From NCBI RefSeq assembly GCF_022347545.1, contig NZ_JAKREW010000010.1, positions 97,423-161,422 of the forward strand: a stretch of DNA of 64,000 bases, given 5' to 3'. Under the pieces are notes generated by a model that was not told the origin of the DNA, searched no databases, and saw nothing but the letters and a program-made list of their open reading frames with translations. Both the position numbers and the translations under genes were made by a program. Each line of letters opens with the position of its first letter. Within the stretch, counting starts at the first letter, position 1. Of the stretch, positions 7,747 through 16,360 are shown piece by piece. Source of the stretch: Terribium retamae. GTDB taxonomy: Bacteria; Pseudomonadota; Alphaproteobacteria; Rhizobiales; Rhizobiaceae.

Positions 7747-8312
7747 CAGTCGTGCCCCTCATGATTGTGCTGCTCGAATGTGCGGTTGGACGCCTGCAGC
7801 CAGGACCAGTTGTCGATGAGTTTTTCGATGCCTGCGAAAAGCAGGACGGCAGAAAGGATGCCGGCGGCAGCACTCAGCCAGGCAACCGCGGTCATCTCGG
7901 CCGGAAGCAGCGAGGCCATCGCCACCACGCAAAGCACGCCGAGCACGGCGTTGCGTGCCACCAGATACCAGGACAGGCCTTGTCCGGCGCCGCCGCAACC
8001 ACAGTCGATGTGTGTGTTGCCGCGCCATAGGTTGACGGCAATGGCACCAGCGTAGACGGCAAGGAGGACAAGCGCGACGCCCGCCGCGAACGGCCGGGTC
8101 GCCGGAATGATCAGGCCGAGGATCACCGCGACCTCCAGAAGCAGCAGGCCTAACGCCGCCGGCGTCAGCAGCCTGGCCGGCAACAGGCGATAAGCACCCA
8201 TCGTATGCGTGAACATCGTCAGGTCCGTCGCCTTGTGCATGGCCGCGCGCGCGAACACACAGACCAGCGTGCCCGCCGCGATGACCACCAGGATCGGATG
8301 CAGCGCTGTCAT
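7746..8312 (-). CDS. aauE: MauE/AauE-type membrane maturation protein
   Basis: A 188-residue integral membrane protein with about four or five hydrophobic helices and the conserved HIDCGCGG cysteine segment near the middle. MauE-type proteins (DoxX-like fold) work with MauD in maturing the light chain. A short His-rich tail (NHEGHD) ends the protein. The ATG (MTALHPIL) lies 5 bases after the heavy-chain stop; the much longer open frame upstream is out-of-frame heavy-chain sequence. Confidence 0.9.
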   Translation of the reverse strand: MTALHPILVVIAAGTLVCVFARAAMHKATDLTMFTHTMGAYRLLPARLLTPAALGLLLLEVAVILGLIIPATRPFAAGVALVLLAVYAGAIAVNLWRGNTHIDCGCGGAGQGLSWYLVARNAVLGVLCVVAMASLLPAEMTAVAWLSAAAGILSAVLLFAGIEKLIDNWSWLQASNRTFEQHNHEGHD

Positions 8313-8317
8313 GGCGG

Positions 8318-9475
8318 CTACCGCACCTCGACCTGGTCGGGCAGGTCTCCGCCCGAGGCTGCGACTGCCGGCGTCAGTGCGAACTCCTTGCCGGCGTCCG
8401 GCAGGTCGTAGCGCACGATTTCCGCCTTCAAGCCGTCGATCGCGAACAGAGCCGGTTTGTCGCCTTGGTTGACGGTCAGCCCGATCGCCGGCACCGATTT
8501 CGAGCGGCCGATGACCTTCTTGGCCTTGAGATCGACCGCCCAGATTTCCTCCGCGGGGTTCTTGTGGCTGCCCTCCGTGCCGTTGGAGTGCATCAACATA
8601 TAGGCAATGCCGTTTTTGTCGTGCACGGTCAGCGGCTGGTAGCCGCCGGGCCTCCAGTTGCCTTCGACACCCTTGGCCACCTCGATCTTGTCGACCAGCT
8701 TGGCGGTGTCGCCCTCGACATCGATGACATAGATGTTTCCGCCATAGGACGGGAACACCCAATAGTCGCCCCAGCGATAGGCACTGGTAAAGATGGCGTC
8801 CGCGTCGGCGTCGAAGATTGCTTCCGACGGTTTCATCTCGCCGGTGCCGTCCGGTTTGACGTCGATGGTGCCGACCGTGCCGTCACCGCACAGCGTCGCG
8901 AAGCGTGTTGCGGTCTTGGCCGAGGGGAAGATGCCGTAGCAGCCGGGATTGGGGATGTCGCCGATCTGCTTCTTGGCCGCCAGGTCCACGATCGTCACGG
9001 AGGTGGCGGGTGTCGCATTCTGCACGAAAAGATATTTCATCTCGGCCGAGGGTTGGAACAGCGAACGATAGTTCAGTGCCTGCGCCCTGTTGTTCGAGAT
9101 CGGGATCTCTTCCTTGAAGGTAAGATCCTCGCCGGAATAGACTTCGACGAAATCAGAACGTTCGCCCCGGGTGGTGCGCGACAGATGCGATGTCGCGACA
9201 TAGATGTCCTTCGAGCCTTGGGGAAACTGCGCCATGCCCAGGCTGCCGGTGCCGATGATGCCGATCGGCTTCAACGTCTTGGCATCCATCACATAGATGC
9301 GCCCGTCCACCACGTGATTGAGCGCAAGATCCATGGAAAAGAGCATTTCGGTGCCGGCCGTGATCTTGACGTTGGTGATCTCCTCCGGCTGGATTTCCTT
9401 GGCTGCCTCCTGGGCGTATGCAGGCAAGATCGCCGTGCTGGCCAGCATGGCCGCCGCGAACAGACCCAAACGCAT
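8318..9475 (-). CDS. aauB: Aromatic amine dehydrogenase heavy (alpha) chain
   Basis: A 385-residue secreted beta-propeller subunit with signal peptide MRLGLFAAAMLASTAILPAYA and a good Shine-Dalgarno (GGGGAGGATCACCA). Segments such as GERSDFVEVYSGEDLTF, RAQALNYRSLF, QNATPATSVTIVD and NWRPGGYQPL match the remembered heavy chain of the Alcaligenes faecalis aromatic amine dehydrogenase better than methylamine dehydrogenase. It is the first gene of the operon. The 287 bases upstream, up to the AraC gene, hold no other gene and should contain the promoter. Confidence 0.88.
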   Translation of the reverse strand: MRLGLFAAAMLASTAILPAYAQEAAKEIQPEEITNVKITAGTEMLFSMDLALNHVVDGRIYVMDAKTLKPIGIIGTGSLGMAQFPQGSKDIYVATSHLSRTTRGERSDFVEVYSGEDLTFKEEIPISNNRAQALNYRSLFQPSAEMKYLFVQNATPATSVTIVDLAAKKQIGDIPNPGCYGIFPSAKTATRFATLCGDGTVGTIDVKPDGTGEMKPSEAIFDADADAIFTSAYRWGDYWVFPSYGGNIYVIDVEGDTAKLVDKIEVAKGVEGNWRPGGYQPLTVHDKNGIAYMLMHSNGTEGSHKNPAEEIWAVDLKAKKVIGRSKSVPAIGLTVNQGDKPALFAIDGLKAEIVRYDLPDAGKEFALTPAVAASGGDLPDQVEVR

Positions 9476-9762
9476 TGGTGATCCTCCCCTTTGCTCGTTC
9501 CTTCCCATGCCTGCCGTTCGTTTCACGCCGCAGCCATGCCGTTTCAGGCAAGGTATGGTGTTAAGCTGGAAGTGGCGAAAAGGATCGCTGCCGCGGATGC
9601 CATCGATGAAGGTTCATCCTGGCGCGCTTCTTCGCCAGGCAACCTCTCCCGCGGCCTCGTTCCGCATCTCCCAGGGCAGCAACAGGCTCTCGATCTCGAC
9701 TTTGCATCGCCACCTCGGCGGCCCGCTTGACAGAACGCGCCAAAATGCAGGCGCTCCAGCTT

Positions 9763-10782
9763 TCAGAGATGCCTTTCCCGGGTGCGATAGTCGGCAGGTG
9801 TCTCGCCGACCTGGCTTCTGAAATTTCGCGAGAAGGCACTGGGCTCGCTGTAGCCGAGTTGCAGCGCGATCGTCGTCAGCGGGATGTCAGTCGCCACCAG
9901 CATGCATTTGGCGATCTGGATGCGCACCTTGTTGCGGATGTCGAGGAAGTTCACACCGCATTCCGCCAGCCGGCGCTGGAAGGTGCGCAACGAGACACCG
10001 AAATCGGCGGCGGCGTGTTCGACATCGGCGTCGAATGCGCGCGCCAGTGCCGCGCTCATCCATGCCTGCAGGGCCGTGACCAGGTCGACTTCCTGTTGCA
10101 GCGCTGAACGGTTCTCCTGAAGTTCCTCCTCGGCCCTTGCGTTGGCGACGGGGTCGGCACCCGGCACGCTGTGCTCGAGATAGGTGGCAGGAAAATAGAT
10201 CGCGTTGCGTGATCGGCCGCTCTGTACGGCACAACCGAAATAGCTGCGGTAGGCATCCACATCCCTGGAGCAGTCATGCTCCAGGTCGACATGGGAAATG
10301 GTCCGCCGCGGCCCGATAATATCGGTCAGCATCTTATGCTCGAGCGCGACAGTGAAGTCGGCGTCCTGATGGCGCAGCCGCACGGTTGGGTCGGAGATCG
10401 AATAGCTTAATCTGGCAAGCTCGCCCGACACGTCGAGGCGCGCCTCGGTATTGCTCTGCAGGCTGGAGAAATAGCTGGTGAATTTCGAGAAGGCCCAACC
10501 GAGAGTGGGCGCGGTGAAGAAGACCGTGGCAATGGAGCCGAGCGCTGGCAGATTGTAGCTGCGACCGAGCTTCAGGCCGAATGTGATGTCACCTTTTTCG
10601 CGTGCCGCGGCCTCCAGAATGGTCGTGAAGATCGCGAGTGGTGTGCTTTCACTGCTTTCTGCAAGGCTTGAGCGTGTTAGCCCAAGCCTTGCCAATATGC
10701 TTTCCGGTTCCTGGCCTTTATTGGCCAGTGCGTCGAGCAACAGCGTCGTTGCCCGTGGCGCGATCGTCCCGCTTCCCTGCAT
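9763..10782 (-). CDS. AraC-family transcriptional regulator
   Basis: A 339-residue regulator with an N-terminal arabinose-binding-type sensing domain and a C-terminal AraC helix-turn-helix pair (FGVSLRTFQRRLAECG and ATDIPLTTIALQLGYSEPSAFSRNFR). It lies directly upstream of the amine dehydrogenase operon in the same orientation, so it is the natural candidate for its amine-responsive activator. I prefer the internal ATG (MQGSGTIAPR); the longer frame runs into a repeat element. Confidence 0.85.
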   Translation of the reverse strand: MQGSGTIAPRATTLLLDALANKGQEPESILARLGLTRSSLAESSESTPLAIFTTILEAAAREKGDITFGLKLGRSYNLPALGSIATVFFTAPTLGWAFSKFTSYFSSLQSNTEARLDVSGELARLSYSISDPTVRLRHQDADFTVALEHKMLTDIIGPRRTISHVDLEHDCSRDVDAYRSYFGCAVQSGRSRNAIYFPATYLEHSVPGADPVANARAEEELQENRSALQQEVDLVTALQAWMSAALARAFDADVEHAAADFGVSLRTFQRRLAECGVNFLDIRNKVRIQIAKCMLVATDIPLTTIALQLGYSEPSAFSRNFRSQVGETPADYRTRERHL

Positions 10783-10794
10783 CCCGCACCTCCA

Positions 10795-10893
10795 GAGCGT
10801 TCCGTTTTTCACGGAAACGCGGAAACGCTCCAACTTTTGTTTTCAAGCAATTCCGGACGGAAAACCGCTACGCACTTTTCCTCGAATTGCTCC
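10795..10893. repeat. Intergenic repeat element, copy A
   Basis: The element begins with an imperfect stem-loop (GAGCGTTCCG ... CGGAAACGCTC, 10795-10830). It continues into a 36-base block (10847-10882) that recurs identically, inverted, at 43459-43494. It sits between the divergent AraC and tetrahaem genes. Rhizobial genomes carry many such intergenic mosaic elements; I cannot name the family. The rest of 10783-11053 holds no gene. Confidence 0.75.
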
Positions 10894-11053
10894 AGTCACG
10901 GTCGCCAGGGGCATGTCCCTCCCATGCCCCTGGTGGGATTTACGTCGGAATTGTTGGTTTGCTGCCTGGACCTGTCAATTGCCTTGAAGTCGAACATGCC
11001 CTTTGCCGGCCAAGGCACTAGCTTGACCTCCGTTCCGCCTGGGAAACGAGCTT

Positions 11054-11965
11054 ATGAAGCTGCGTGCGAAGTGGCTGCAGAGGCTGGCTGGCCATGCCGG
11101 CAGGGTAGGGCTTTTGCTGCTGGCTGGCGGCGCGGTGGTGCTTCTGTGGCAGCCGACCGAAGCAGCATGGTGGGCGGCACGGCTCCTGGGCGTCGCCGCT
11201 CTGCTGCTGATCTCTGGCACGCTTTTCCTGCGCCCGGCCTACGGGCAACGTCCATGGCACAGGCTCTTCGGCTGGGCCGCCCTGGCCGCACTCGGCGGAC
11301 ATGTCGTCGTCACCACCGGTTTCCAACCTGTCTTCTGGCGTTGGCTGACTCCCGCAATGCCGCTCGAGATTGTCGCAGGCATCATCGCGCTGCTGGCCTT
11401 CCTCATGGTGCTGCTCGTGCAGAGGTCCCGAACGCTGCGGCGGCGATTGGGACCTTTCTCAAGCCTGTCCGTTCATCGAACTGCGGGCTACTTGCTGATT
11501 GCAGCTGCCTGCACTCACATAACGCTGGTGGCCGGCATGGCCTTCTCCGCGGCGGTTGGCTTTCTTTCCGGACTTGCCTTCCTGCTGGTCGAAGGTCTGC
11601 TGCGAGAGCGCCATGTTGTGCGACTGGCAGCCACGCTTGCCTTGTTCATCAGCGCAATCGCCTGGCTGGCGATAGGCTCGATGGCCGAGACACGGCTGGC
11701 CGGCCTGCGGCAGGCGCCCATCGATCATGCGCGCTTCCTGCATACGGACCACACGGGCCTGGCATGTGCCGGCTGTCATCACAACTTCGTCGATCGCACC
11801 GGCACCGAGAACTGTCTCAGCTGTCATAAGCGCCTCTCGGTTTCGGAGGCCTCCCGGATCGACAGTATGTTCCACGCATTCTGTTCCGAGTGCCACCGTG
11901 CGGACAATCGGGCCGGCAGGAAGTTCGGCCCGATTGACGATTGCAACGGATGTCACGGCGGATGA
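11054..11965 (+). CDS. Membrane b-haem-type domain fused to tetrahaem cytochrome c domain
   Basis: A 303-residue protein of two parts. Residues about 15-210 form some seven hydrophobic segments with two histidine pairs spaced by 14 (H69/H83 and H141/H155), as in ferric-reductase-like b-haem proteins. Residues about 225-303 carry four CxxCH motifs at 238, 254, 277 and 297 plus extra histidines (HARFLHTDH), like a small cytochrome c3/c7 domain. It may move electrons between the quinone pool and periplasm. It is divergent from the AraC regulator of the amine dehydrogenase cluster. The function is not known to me. Confidence 0.8.
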   Translation: MKLRAKWLQRLAGHAGRVGLLLLAGGAVVLLWQPTEAAWWAARLLGVAALLLISGTLFLRPAYGQRPWHRLFGWAALAALGGHVVVTTGFQPVFWRWLTPAMPLEIVAGIIALLAFLMVLLVQRSRTLRRRLGPFSSLSVHRTAGYLLIAAACTHITLVAGMAFSAAVGFLSGLAFLLVEGLLRERHVVRLAATLALFISAIAWLAIGSMAETRLAGLRQAPIDHARFLHTDHTGLACAGCHHNFVDRTGTENCLSCHKRLSVSEASRIDSMFHAFCSECHRADNRAGRKFGPIDDCNGCHGG

Positions 11966-12012
11966 GGGCGGATTGTTCTGTCGGCACGCTGGTTAGCCGC
12001 GTGGCGGCTCAA

Positions 12013-12312
12013 TCAGGAGGCCGAAAACTTCGAGATGTCCGTAAGCGTGCGTGCGACTTCCCGCGAAAAATGCTGCCGCGGAGCGATGATACGGTCCTGT
12101 GCTTTTGCGGCCTTCATGAAGGCGCCGAACGCTGCGCGAGGACTGCACTCGCCGTCTTCCGCGCGTTTGATCAGGTCCACTGCCTGTTGATAAGCCTCGC
12201 AATCCTTGTCTGGCCAGGAGCGGCGCATGGCGTCGGCCATGTCCCTCACGTTGCGGATCATGAACTTGCTACCGCGTGCGGTTCTGAATCTTACCGGCGT
12301 GAAACAAGCCAT
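12013..12312 (-). CDS. DUF982 domain protein
   Basis: A 99-residue protein matching the short DUF982 family common in rhizobia (FTPVRFRTARGSKFMIRNVRDMAD split by the usual WPDK and AYQQA segments). A strong Shine-Dalgarno (GAGGAGGAAATTCGCCT) precedes the ATG (MACFTPV). Its function is unknown. It stands alone at the left border of the stress island. The 249 bases between it and the next gene hold only a doubtful overlapping frame. Confidence 0.8.
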   Translation of the reverse strand: MACFTPVRFRTARGSKFMIRNVRDMADAMRRSWPDKDCEAYQQAVDLIKRAEDGECSPRAAFGAFMKAAKAQDRIIAPRQHFSREVARTLTDISKFSAS

Positions 12313-12561
12313 AGGCGAATTTCCTCCTCTTCTGACAGGGTGTCGGTATAGTGGCGATAAGACACCATCGCTCGCTCCGGGTCCTGTTCGATCTGTACTA
12401 GCCAAAGTTGAAAAGCCATTCGGACAGTGCCCGTTCCAACACAGTATGTTTCGTTGTCACATACTCTGTTCAGACAGGGGCAGAGCCTCAGCCAAGTCCG
12501 GAACGCCACCCGCATTCGCGCATAACGACCCGTTGCGGGAATTCGGGTGGGAATCGTAAGG

Positions 12562-13044
12562 TTATTGCTGTTCATTCCTTGCAGAGCAGGCTTCAGCAAA
12601 GCGCCGCAGGATCAGCGGCCAGCCTTGTTCCGACTGCATCGCCTCACGATACTGTTCGGCACCGGCGCCATGGTTCGAAAAGCCTGTGTGGCTTAGCGTC
12701 ACGCGTGTGCCGCCGACCCTTGGCGCAAAGGTCACTTCGACCTTGCTGGCCTTTGATGGATCGGGAACGGGCTCGCGATTGGGGCCAACCTGCCAGGTGA
12801 AAACAATGCGCCCTGGTGGCTCGATTTCGAGGACACGCCCGAAATCGCATCGAAATCCAAGCGGTCCGACTTCAGTGCAAAATCCCCCGGGCTCATTGCC
12901 AATGATCATCTCCCGGAGCGTTTCGCCGGACCATGAATAGTGTTTCGGCCACCAGTGGCCCATGTTCTGTGTGAAATGCAGAAATGCATCGCGCGGCTCG
13001 GCCGCGACGTCGACCTCTATTGAAATCGAGCTGTTGAAGGTCAT
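12562..13044 (-). CDS. SRPBCC/AHSA1-family protein
   Basis: A 160-residue START-like (SRPBCC) protein with the typical opening (SISIEVDVAAEPRDAF), a central GRVLEIEPPGRIVFTWQ strand and a closing helix (GWPLILRRFAE). Members bind small hydrophobic ligands or act as Aha1-like or toxin/antitoxin-linked proteins; no specific role can be given. I chose the internal ATG (MTFNSS). The gene is divergent from the DUF4142 gene. Confidence 0.85.
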   Translation of the reverse strand: MTFNSSISIEVDVAAEPRDAFLHFTQNMGHWWPKHYSWSGETLREMIIGNEPGGFCTEVGPLGFRCDFGRVLEIEPPGRIVFTWQVGPNREPVPDPSKASKVEVTFAPRVGGTRVTLSHTGFSNHGAGAEQYREAMQSEQGWPLILRRFAEACSARNEQQ

Positions 13045-13117
13045 GAACGCCAATGCAAAACGGTGCCCGGAGGTTCCCGAAACTGTGCCACCCGCGCGCG
13101 TCAACGACGCGTCTTTT

Positions 13118-13142
13118 GGAACGATCGACGTCTCCTTCCGTT
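13118..13142 (+). promoter_or_regulatory. EcfG-type promoter for the DUF4142 gene
   Basis: GGAAC, 16 bases, CGTT: a perfect match to the alphaproteobacterial general-stress sigma factor consensus, ending 25 bases before the ATG at 13168. Confidence 0.8.
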
Positions 13143-13167
13143 CGGGTTTCGAAGCAGGAGAAAATCC

Positions 13168-13695
13168 ATGAAGACCTTCCTTCTTGCTGCCATTGTCGCG
13201 TTGACGGCCACGGCGGCATCAGCCCAATCCGCTACGGAAAAGACCGGCGTGAATACACTGCTTGGCGTCGCTCCATCGACAGAGGACTTTGTCAAGAAGG
13301 CAGCAACCAGCGACCTGTTTGAGATTGCGACGAGCAAGCTCGCTGCGGAGCGCGCTGACCCGACCACCAAGGAATTCGCCGAGCAGATGGTACGCGATCA
13401 CGAACGAACCAGCAGCGAACTGAAACAGCTGGTGGAAAACCAAGCAATCAACGTCGTTATTCCGACCGACATGACGGATAGCCAGAAAGAAGCGCTCGGC
13501 GAGCTGCAGGGGCTGCAGGGGCAGGAGTTCAACGACCGTTATCATGCCGATCAGGTGAAGGCGCATGCTGATGCGGTGGATCTGTTCCAGCGCTATGGCG
13601 AGAAAGGCGAACAGACCGCGATCAAGACCTGGGCTGCCAATATCATGCCGGCGCTACGTCACCATCTCGATATGGCCAAGGGGTTGAACAAGTAA
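13168..13695 (+). CDS. DUF4142 domain exported protein
   Basis: A 175-residue protein with a signal peptide (MKTFLLAAIVALTATAASA) and a helical ferritin-like DUF4142 domain (DFVKKAATSDLFEIATSKLA ... HADAVDLFQRYGEKG). Such proteins are periplasmic and often stress-induced; the reaction is unknown. The start is chosen by Shine-Dalgarno GCAGGAG and the signal peptide. A perfect EcfG-type promoter lies just upstream. Confidence 0.88.
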   Translation: MKTFLLAAIVALTATAASAQSATEKTGVNTLLGVAPSTEDFVKKAATSDLFEIATSKLAAERADPTTKEFAEQMVRDHERTSSELKQLVENQAINVVIPTDMTDSQKEALGELQGLQGQEFNDRYHADQVKAHADAVDLFQRYGEKGEQTAIKTWAANIMPALRHHLDMAKGLNK

Positions 13696-13799
13696 CATTG
13701 CGGCTCGCGATGCGTGCGGGTCCGCTCAAGTTCTCCAGGGGAGCCGCTTTGGCGTCCGGCAGCTCGTCCCGGAGCCCAACAACTGCCGGGACAAAAATC

Positions 13800-13824
13800 G
13801 GAACGCCGCAGGCAGGGTCGCGTT
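13800..13824 (+). promoter_or_regulatory. EcfG-type promoter for the acidic protein and Ku genes
   Basis: GGAAC, 16 bases, CGTT: perfect consensus, ending 46 bases before the ATG at 13871. Ku follows downstream in the same orientation, so it may be read from here as well. Confidence 0.8.
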
Positions 13825-13870
13825 GACCCCGGTAACTTCAAGCCCTGTAATCCAAAGCGAGGAGGCGTGA

Positions 13871-14266
13871 ATGCAGGTTCGACGCACGGAAATCACAACG
13901 CAGGTCGATCCCGGTGATGTGTACGGCTACCGCGTGCGGTTTCAGGGTACTGAGGGGCAATCCATTACGGTGGCCTTCCGCTCCGAGCGCTGGTTTGATG
14001 ACGATGATGAGGTGAAACGACAGGCGATGGCGATGATGGCGCATACAGTCTCCACCCCTGGCCCGCTGAATGCCTATGACGCCCCCAGCAATGGCGATAT
14101 CGCGACCGAGGTCGACACAGCGGAACAGCCGGCGGGCGGAGAGGTGGAAGAAGAGGACGATGACAACCCCTACCAGGAAAGCGATGAGGCGTTGCCCGAC
14201 GATGCTGAGGAAGCAGCAATCAGCCGCAATCCTTCCCGTGAGGGAGGCCGCTTCGACGAGACCTGA
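13871..14266 (+). CDS. Acidic hypothetical protein upstream of Ku
   Basis: A 131-residue protein I do not recognise. The first half (MQVRRTEITTQVDPGD, YRVRFQGTEGQSITVAF) looks like a small beta-rich domain. The second half is very acidic and probably disordered (GEVEEEDDDNPYQESDEA). A strong Shine-Dalgarno (CGAGGAGGCGTGA) and an EcfG-type promoter support it as real. It lies 44 bases before ku in the same orientation and may be co-transcribed with the NHEJ genes. Confidence 0.8.
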   Translation: MQVRRTEITTQVDPGDVYGYRVRFQGTEGQSITVAFRSERWFDDDDEVKRQAMAMMAHTVSTPGPLNAYDAPSNGDIATEVDTAEQPAGGEVEEEDDDNPYQESDEALPDDAEEAAISRNPSREGGRFDET

Positions 14267-14310
14267 AGGAAGCGGTTAGGCCTGTCTTCAAGTTGCACAG
14301 GGAGGAGTTG

Positions 14311-15132
14311 ATGGCACCTCGCGCACTCTGGAAAGGCGAACTGAAGCTCGCTGACATCGAATGCCCGGTGGCACTCTACGCCGCGGCCTCGACCTCGCAA
14401 CGCGTTTCATTTCACATTGTCAATCGCAAGACGAGTAACCGGGTTCGGCGTGAATATGTCGATGAGGAGTCAGGCAGGGCGGTCGACGATGACGACCAAC
14501 TAAAAGGTTTCGACCTCGGCAACGACACGTTCGTAACCGTCGAGCCCGACGAGGTCGCCGAGCTTGTTCCGGCGAGCGACAAGACGCTTTCGGTGACCCG
14601 CTTCGTCAAATGTGCCGATCTCGATCTGCTATTCTTCGATCGTCCCTATTATCTCGGTCCAGATCGTGATGCCGATGAAAAGTTCGCGCTCATTCGTGAC
14701 AGCCTCGCGGCTGAGAATGTCGTTGCGCTGGCTGAAGCGGTGCTGTTTCGAAGGCTGCGCACTGTGGCAATCCGTGCCGACGGCAACGGACTATTGGCGA
14801 ACACGCTGCATTTCGACCACGAAATCGCTTCGCCGGAAAAAACCTTTGCCAAGGTTGCGGAGTTCAAGATCAAGAAGGAGATGTTGGACCTCGCCAAGCA
14901 CATCATGAAATCAAAGGCGGGCATATTCGACCCCGCGCATTTCGATGACCGCTACGATGCAGCCTTGGCGGAGTTGATCAAAGCCAAGATCGCCGGGCGC
15001 GAGATCAAGCCGCCGAAACGCAAGCGCGAAGGCAAGGTCATCGACCTGATGGATGCGTTACGGCGCAGCGCCAAGGGCGAAGGAGCCAAAAAAAGCGAGG
15101 ATGGCCGATCCGCTCGGCGCAAGGCGGGGTGA
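14311..15132 (+). CDS. ku: Ku protein, non-homologous end joining
   Basis: A 273-residue bacterial Ku that binds DNA ends and recruits LigD. It shows the Ku opening (WKGELKLADIECPVALY, FHIVNRKT) and the KFALIRDSL and LHFDHEI segments of the core, with a basic tail (KPPKRKREGK ... GRSARRKAG) typical of bacterial Ku. A Shine-Dalgarno (GGGAGGAGTTG) fixes the ATG. The next gene is a LigD polymerase. Rhizobia often carry several ku genes; which paralogue this is cannot be decided here. Confidence 0.93.
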   Translation: MAPRALWKGELKLADIECPVALYAAASTSQRVSFHIVNRKTSNRVRREYVDEESGRAVDDDDQLKGFDLGNDTFVTVEPDEVAELVPASDKTLSVTRFVKCADLDLLFFDRPYYLGPDRDADEKFALIRDSLAAENVVALAEAVLFRRLRTVAIRADGNGLLANTLHFDHEIASPEKTFAKVAEFKIKKEMLDLAKHIMKSKAGIFDPAHFDDRYDAALAELIKAKIAGREIKPPKRKREGKVIDLMDALRRSAKGEGAKKSEDGRSARRKAG

Positions 15133-15288
15133 TGCATTCCGATCAGCGGTTTTCGGTTATGACCGGATGCGCCTGCGTGTCGGATGCAGTTCGAATTCAG
15201 GAACTGGACTGGCGATGGGGTATTGCGCCATGCTGGCTTTCACGGCCTGTGCGGATATGGAAGCGGTCATGATTGTCGGGAACAAGCC

Positions 15289-16164
15289 ATGAAGTCAGCC
15301 GAATCACCGAAATCCACCGTCAAGCTTACCCATCCTGATCGCGTTTATTGGGAAGATGCCGGTGTCACCAAAGCGGGGCTCGCTGACTACTACTCTGGTG
15401 CGTGGCAGCGCATAGCGCCTTTCATAACCCGGCGACCGCTGGCTTTGCTGCGTTGTCCGGAGGGCACGGCCGGCCAGTGCTTTTTCCAGAAACATGCCTG
15501 GCGGGGGCATGCCGAGGAAATCCTTACCGTCCAGGATCCGAACGACAATTCCGAGGAGCCAATCCTTGTGATCGATAGCTTCGATGGCCTGATGGGGCTT
15601 ATCCAGGCAGGAACGCTCGAGATCCATCCGTGGCAGGCATCGCTGTCCGACCTCGAGCACCCTGACCAGATCGTCATGGATCTCGACCCCGGCGAGGGAA
15701 TCGCATGGCAGGATTTGATCGACTGCGCACGGGAAGTCCGCGCGCGTTTGGAAAAGACTGGACTCAATACCTTCGTCAAGACGACCGGCGGCAAGGGCAT
15801 TCACGTCGTTGCACCGCTCAAGCCTGTTACCGCCTGGGAGGATGTCAAGGCGTTCACCAAATCGATTGCCGATGCCATGGCCTCGGACAGCCCCGACAAA
15901 TATGTCTCGACCATCACCAAGTCGAAGCGGGTCGGCCACATTCTGATCGATTATCTACGCAATCAGCGCGGCGCGACGGCGATTGCGCCATACGCAACCA
16001 GGGCGCGGGCTGGCGCTCCCGTCTCCATGCCGCTCGAATGGGACGAACTTGGTCCCTCGATTGGTCCAGCTCATTTCACGGTGAACAACGCGCTGGGCCG
16101 GTTGGGCAGCGCCGACCCCTGGCAGGACTTTCGCAAGGCGGAAGTAGCCTTGAAATTGCGCTGA
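15289..16164 (+). CDS. Stand-alone LigD polymerase (primase-polymerase) domain protein
   Basis: A 291-residue archaeo-eukaryotic-primase-type polymerase, equal to the polymerase domain of LigD without ligase or phosphoesterase parts. The metal-binding DLDP pair is at residues 131 and 133, the motif TGGKGIHVV follows, and EIHPWQA precedes. In NHEJ it fills in or adds nucleotides at breaks held by Ku. The 156-base gap after ku holds no gene. The ATG (MKSAESPKST) was chosen over an upstream frame without family similarity. No ATP-dependent ligase gene is present in the window. Confidence 0.9.
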   Translation: MKSAESPKSTVKLTHPDRVYWEDAGVTKAGLADYYSGAWQRIAPFITRRPLALLRCPEGTAGQCFFQKHAWRGHAEEILTVQDPNDNSEEPILVIDSFDGLMGLIQAGTLEIHPWQASLSDLEHPDQIVMDLDPGEGIAWQDLIDCAREVRARLEKTGLNTFVKTTGGKGIHVVAPLKPVTAWEDVKAFTKSIADAMASDSPDKYVSTITKSKRVGHILIDYLRNQRGATAIAPYATRARAGAPVSMPLEWDELGPSIGPAHFTVNNALGRLGSADPWQDFRKAEVALKLR

Positions 16165-16309
16165 ACCTGTCGAGTCTTCTACGCCGCGTCTGGATCGGCG
16201 CGGGCGACATCGCAGAAGGATTTCCGTTGCTCGGCTTCCGTAGCTAGCGCCGTTGACCTCGCCGACCCGGGACGGCTGCCGAAGGGTAGTCAGTCCGCCT
16301 GCCTTAATT

Positions 16310-16335
16310 GGAACGCGACCGTTCCCGGAGCAGTT
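16310..16335 (+). promoter_or_regulatory. EcfG-type promoter for the DUF3175 gene
   Basis: GGAAC, 17 bases, AGTT: one deviation from consensus, ending 25 bases before the ATG at 16361. Confidence 0.6.
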
Positions 16336-16360
16336 ACCGATATCAAAGCAGGAGGTCACG

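Noticed and set aside
12291..12599. A 102-codon minus-strand frame between the DUF982 and SRPBCC genes.
   Set aside because: It overlaps the DUF982 start, has no clear ribosome site and no family resemblance. It could still hide a short peptide.
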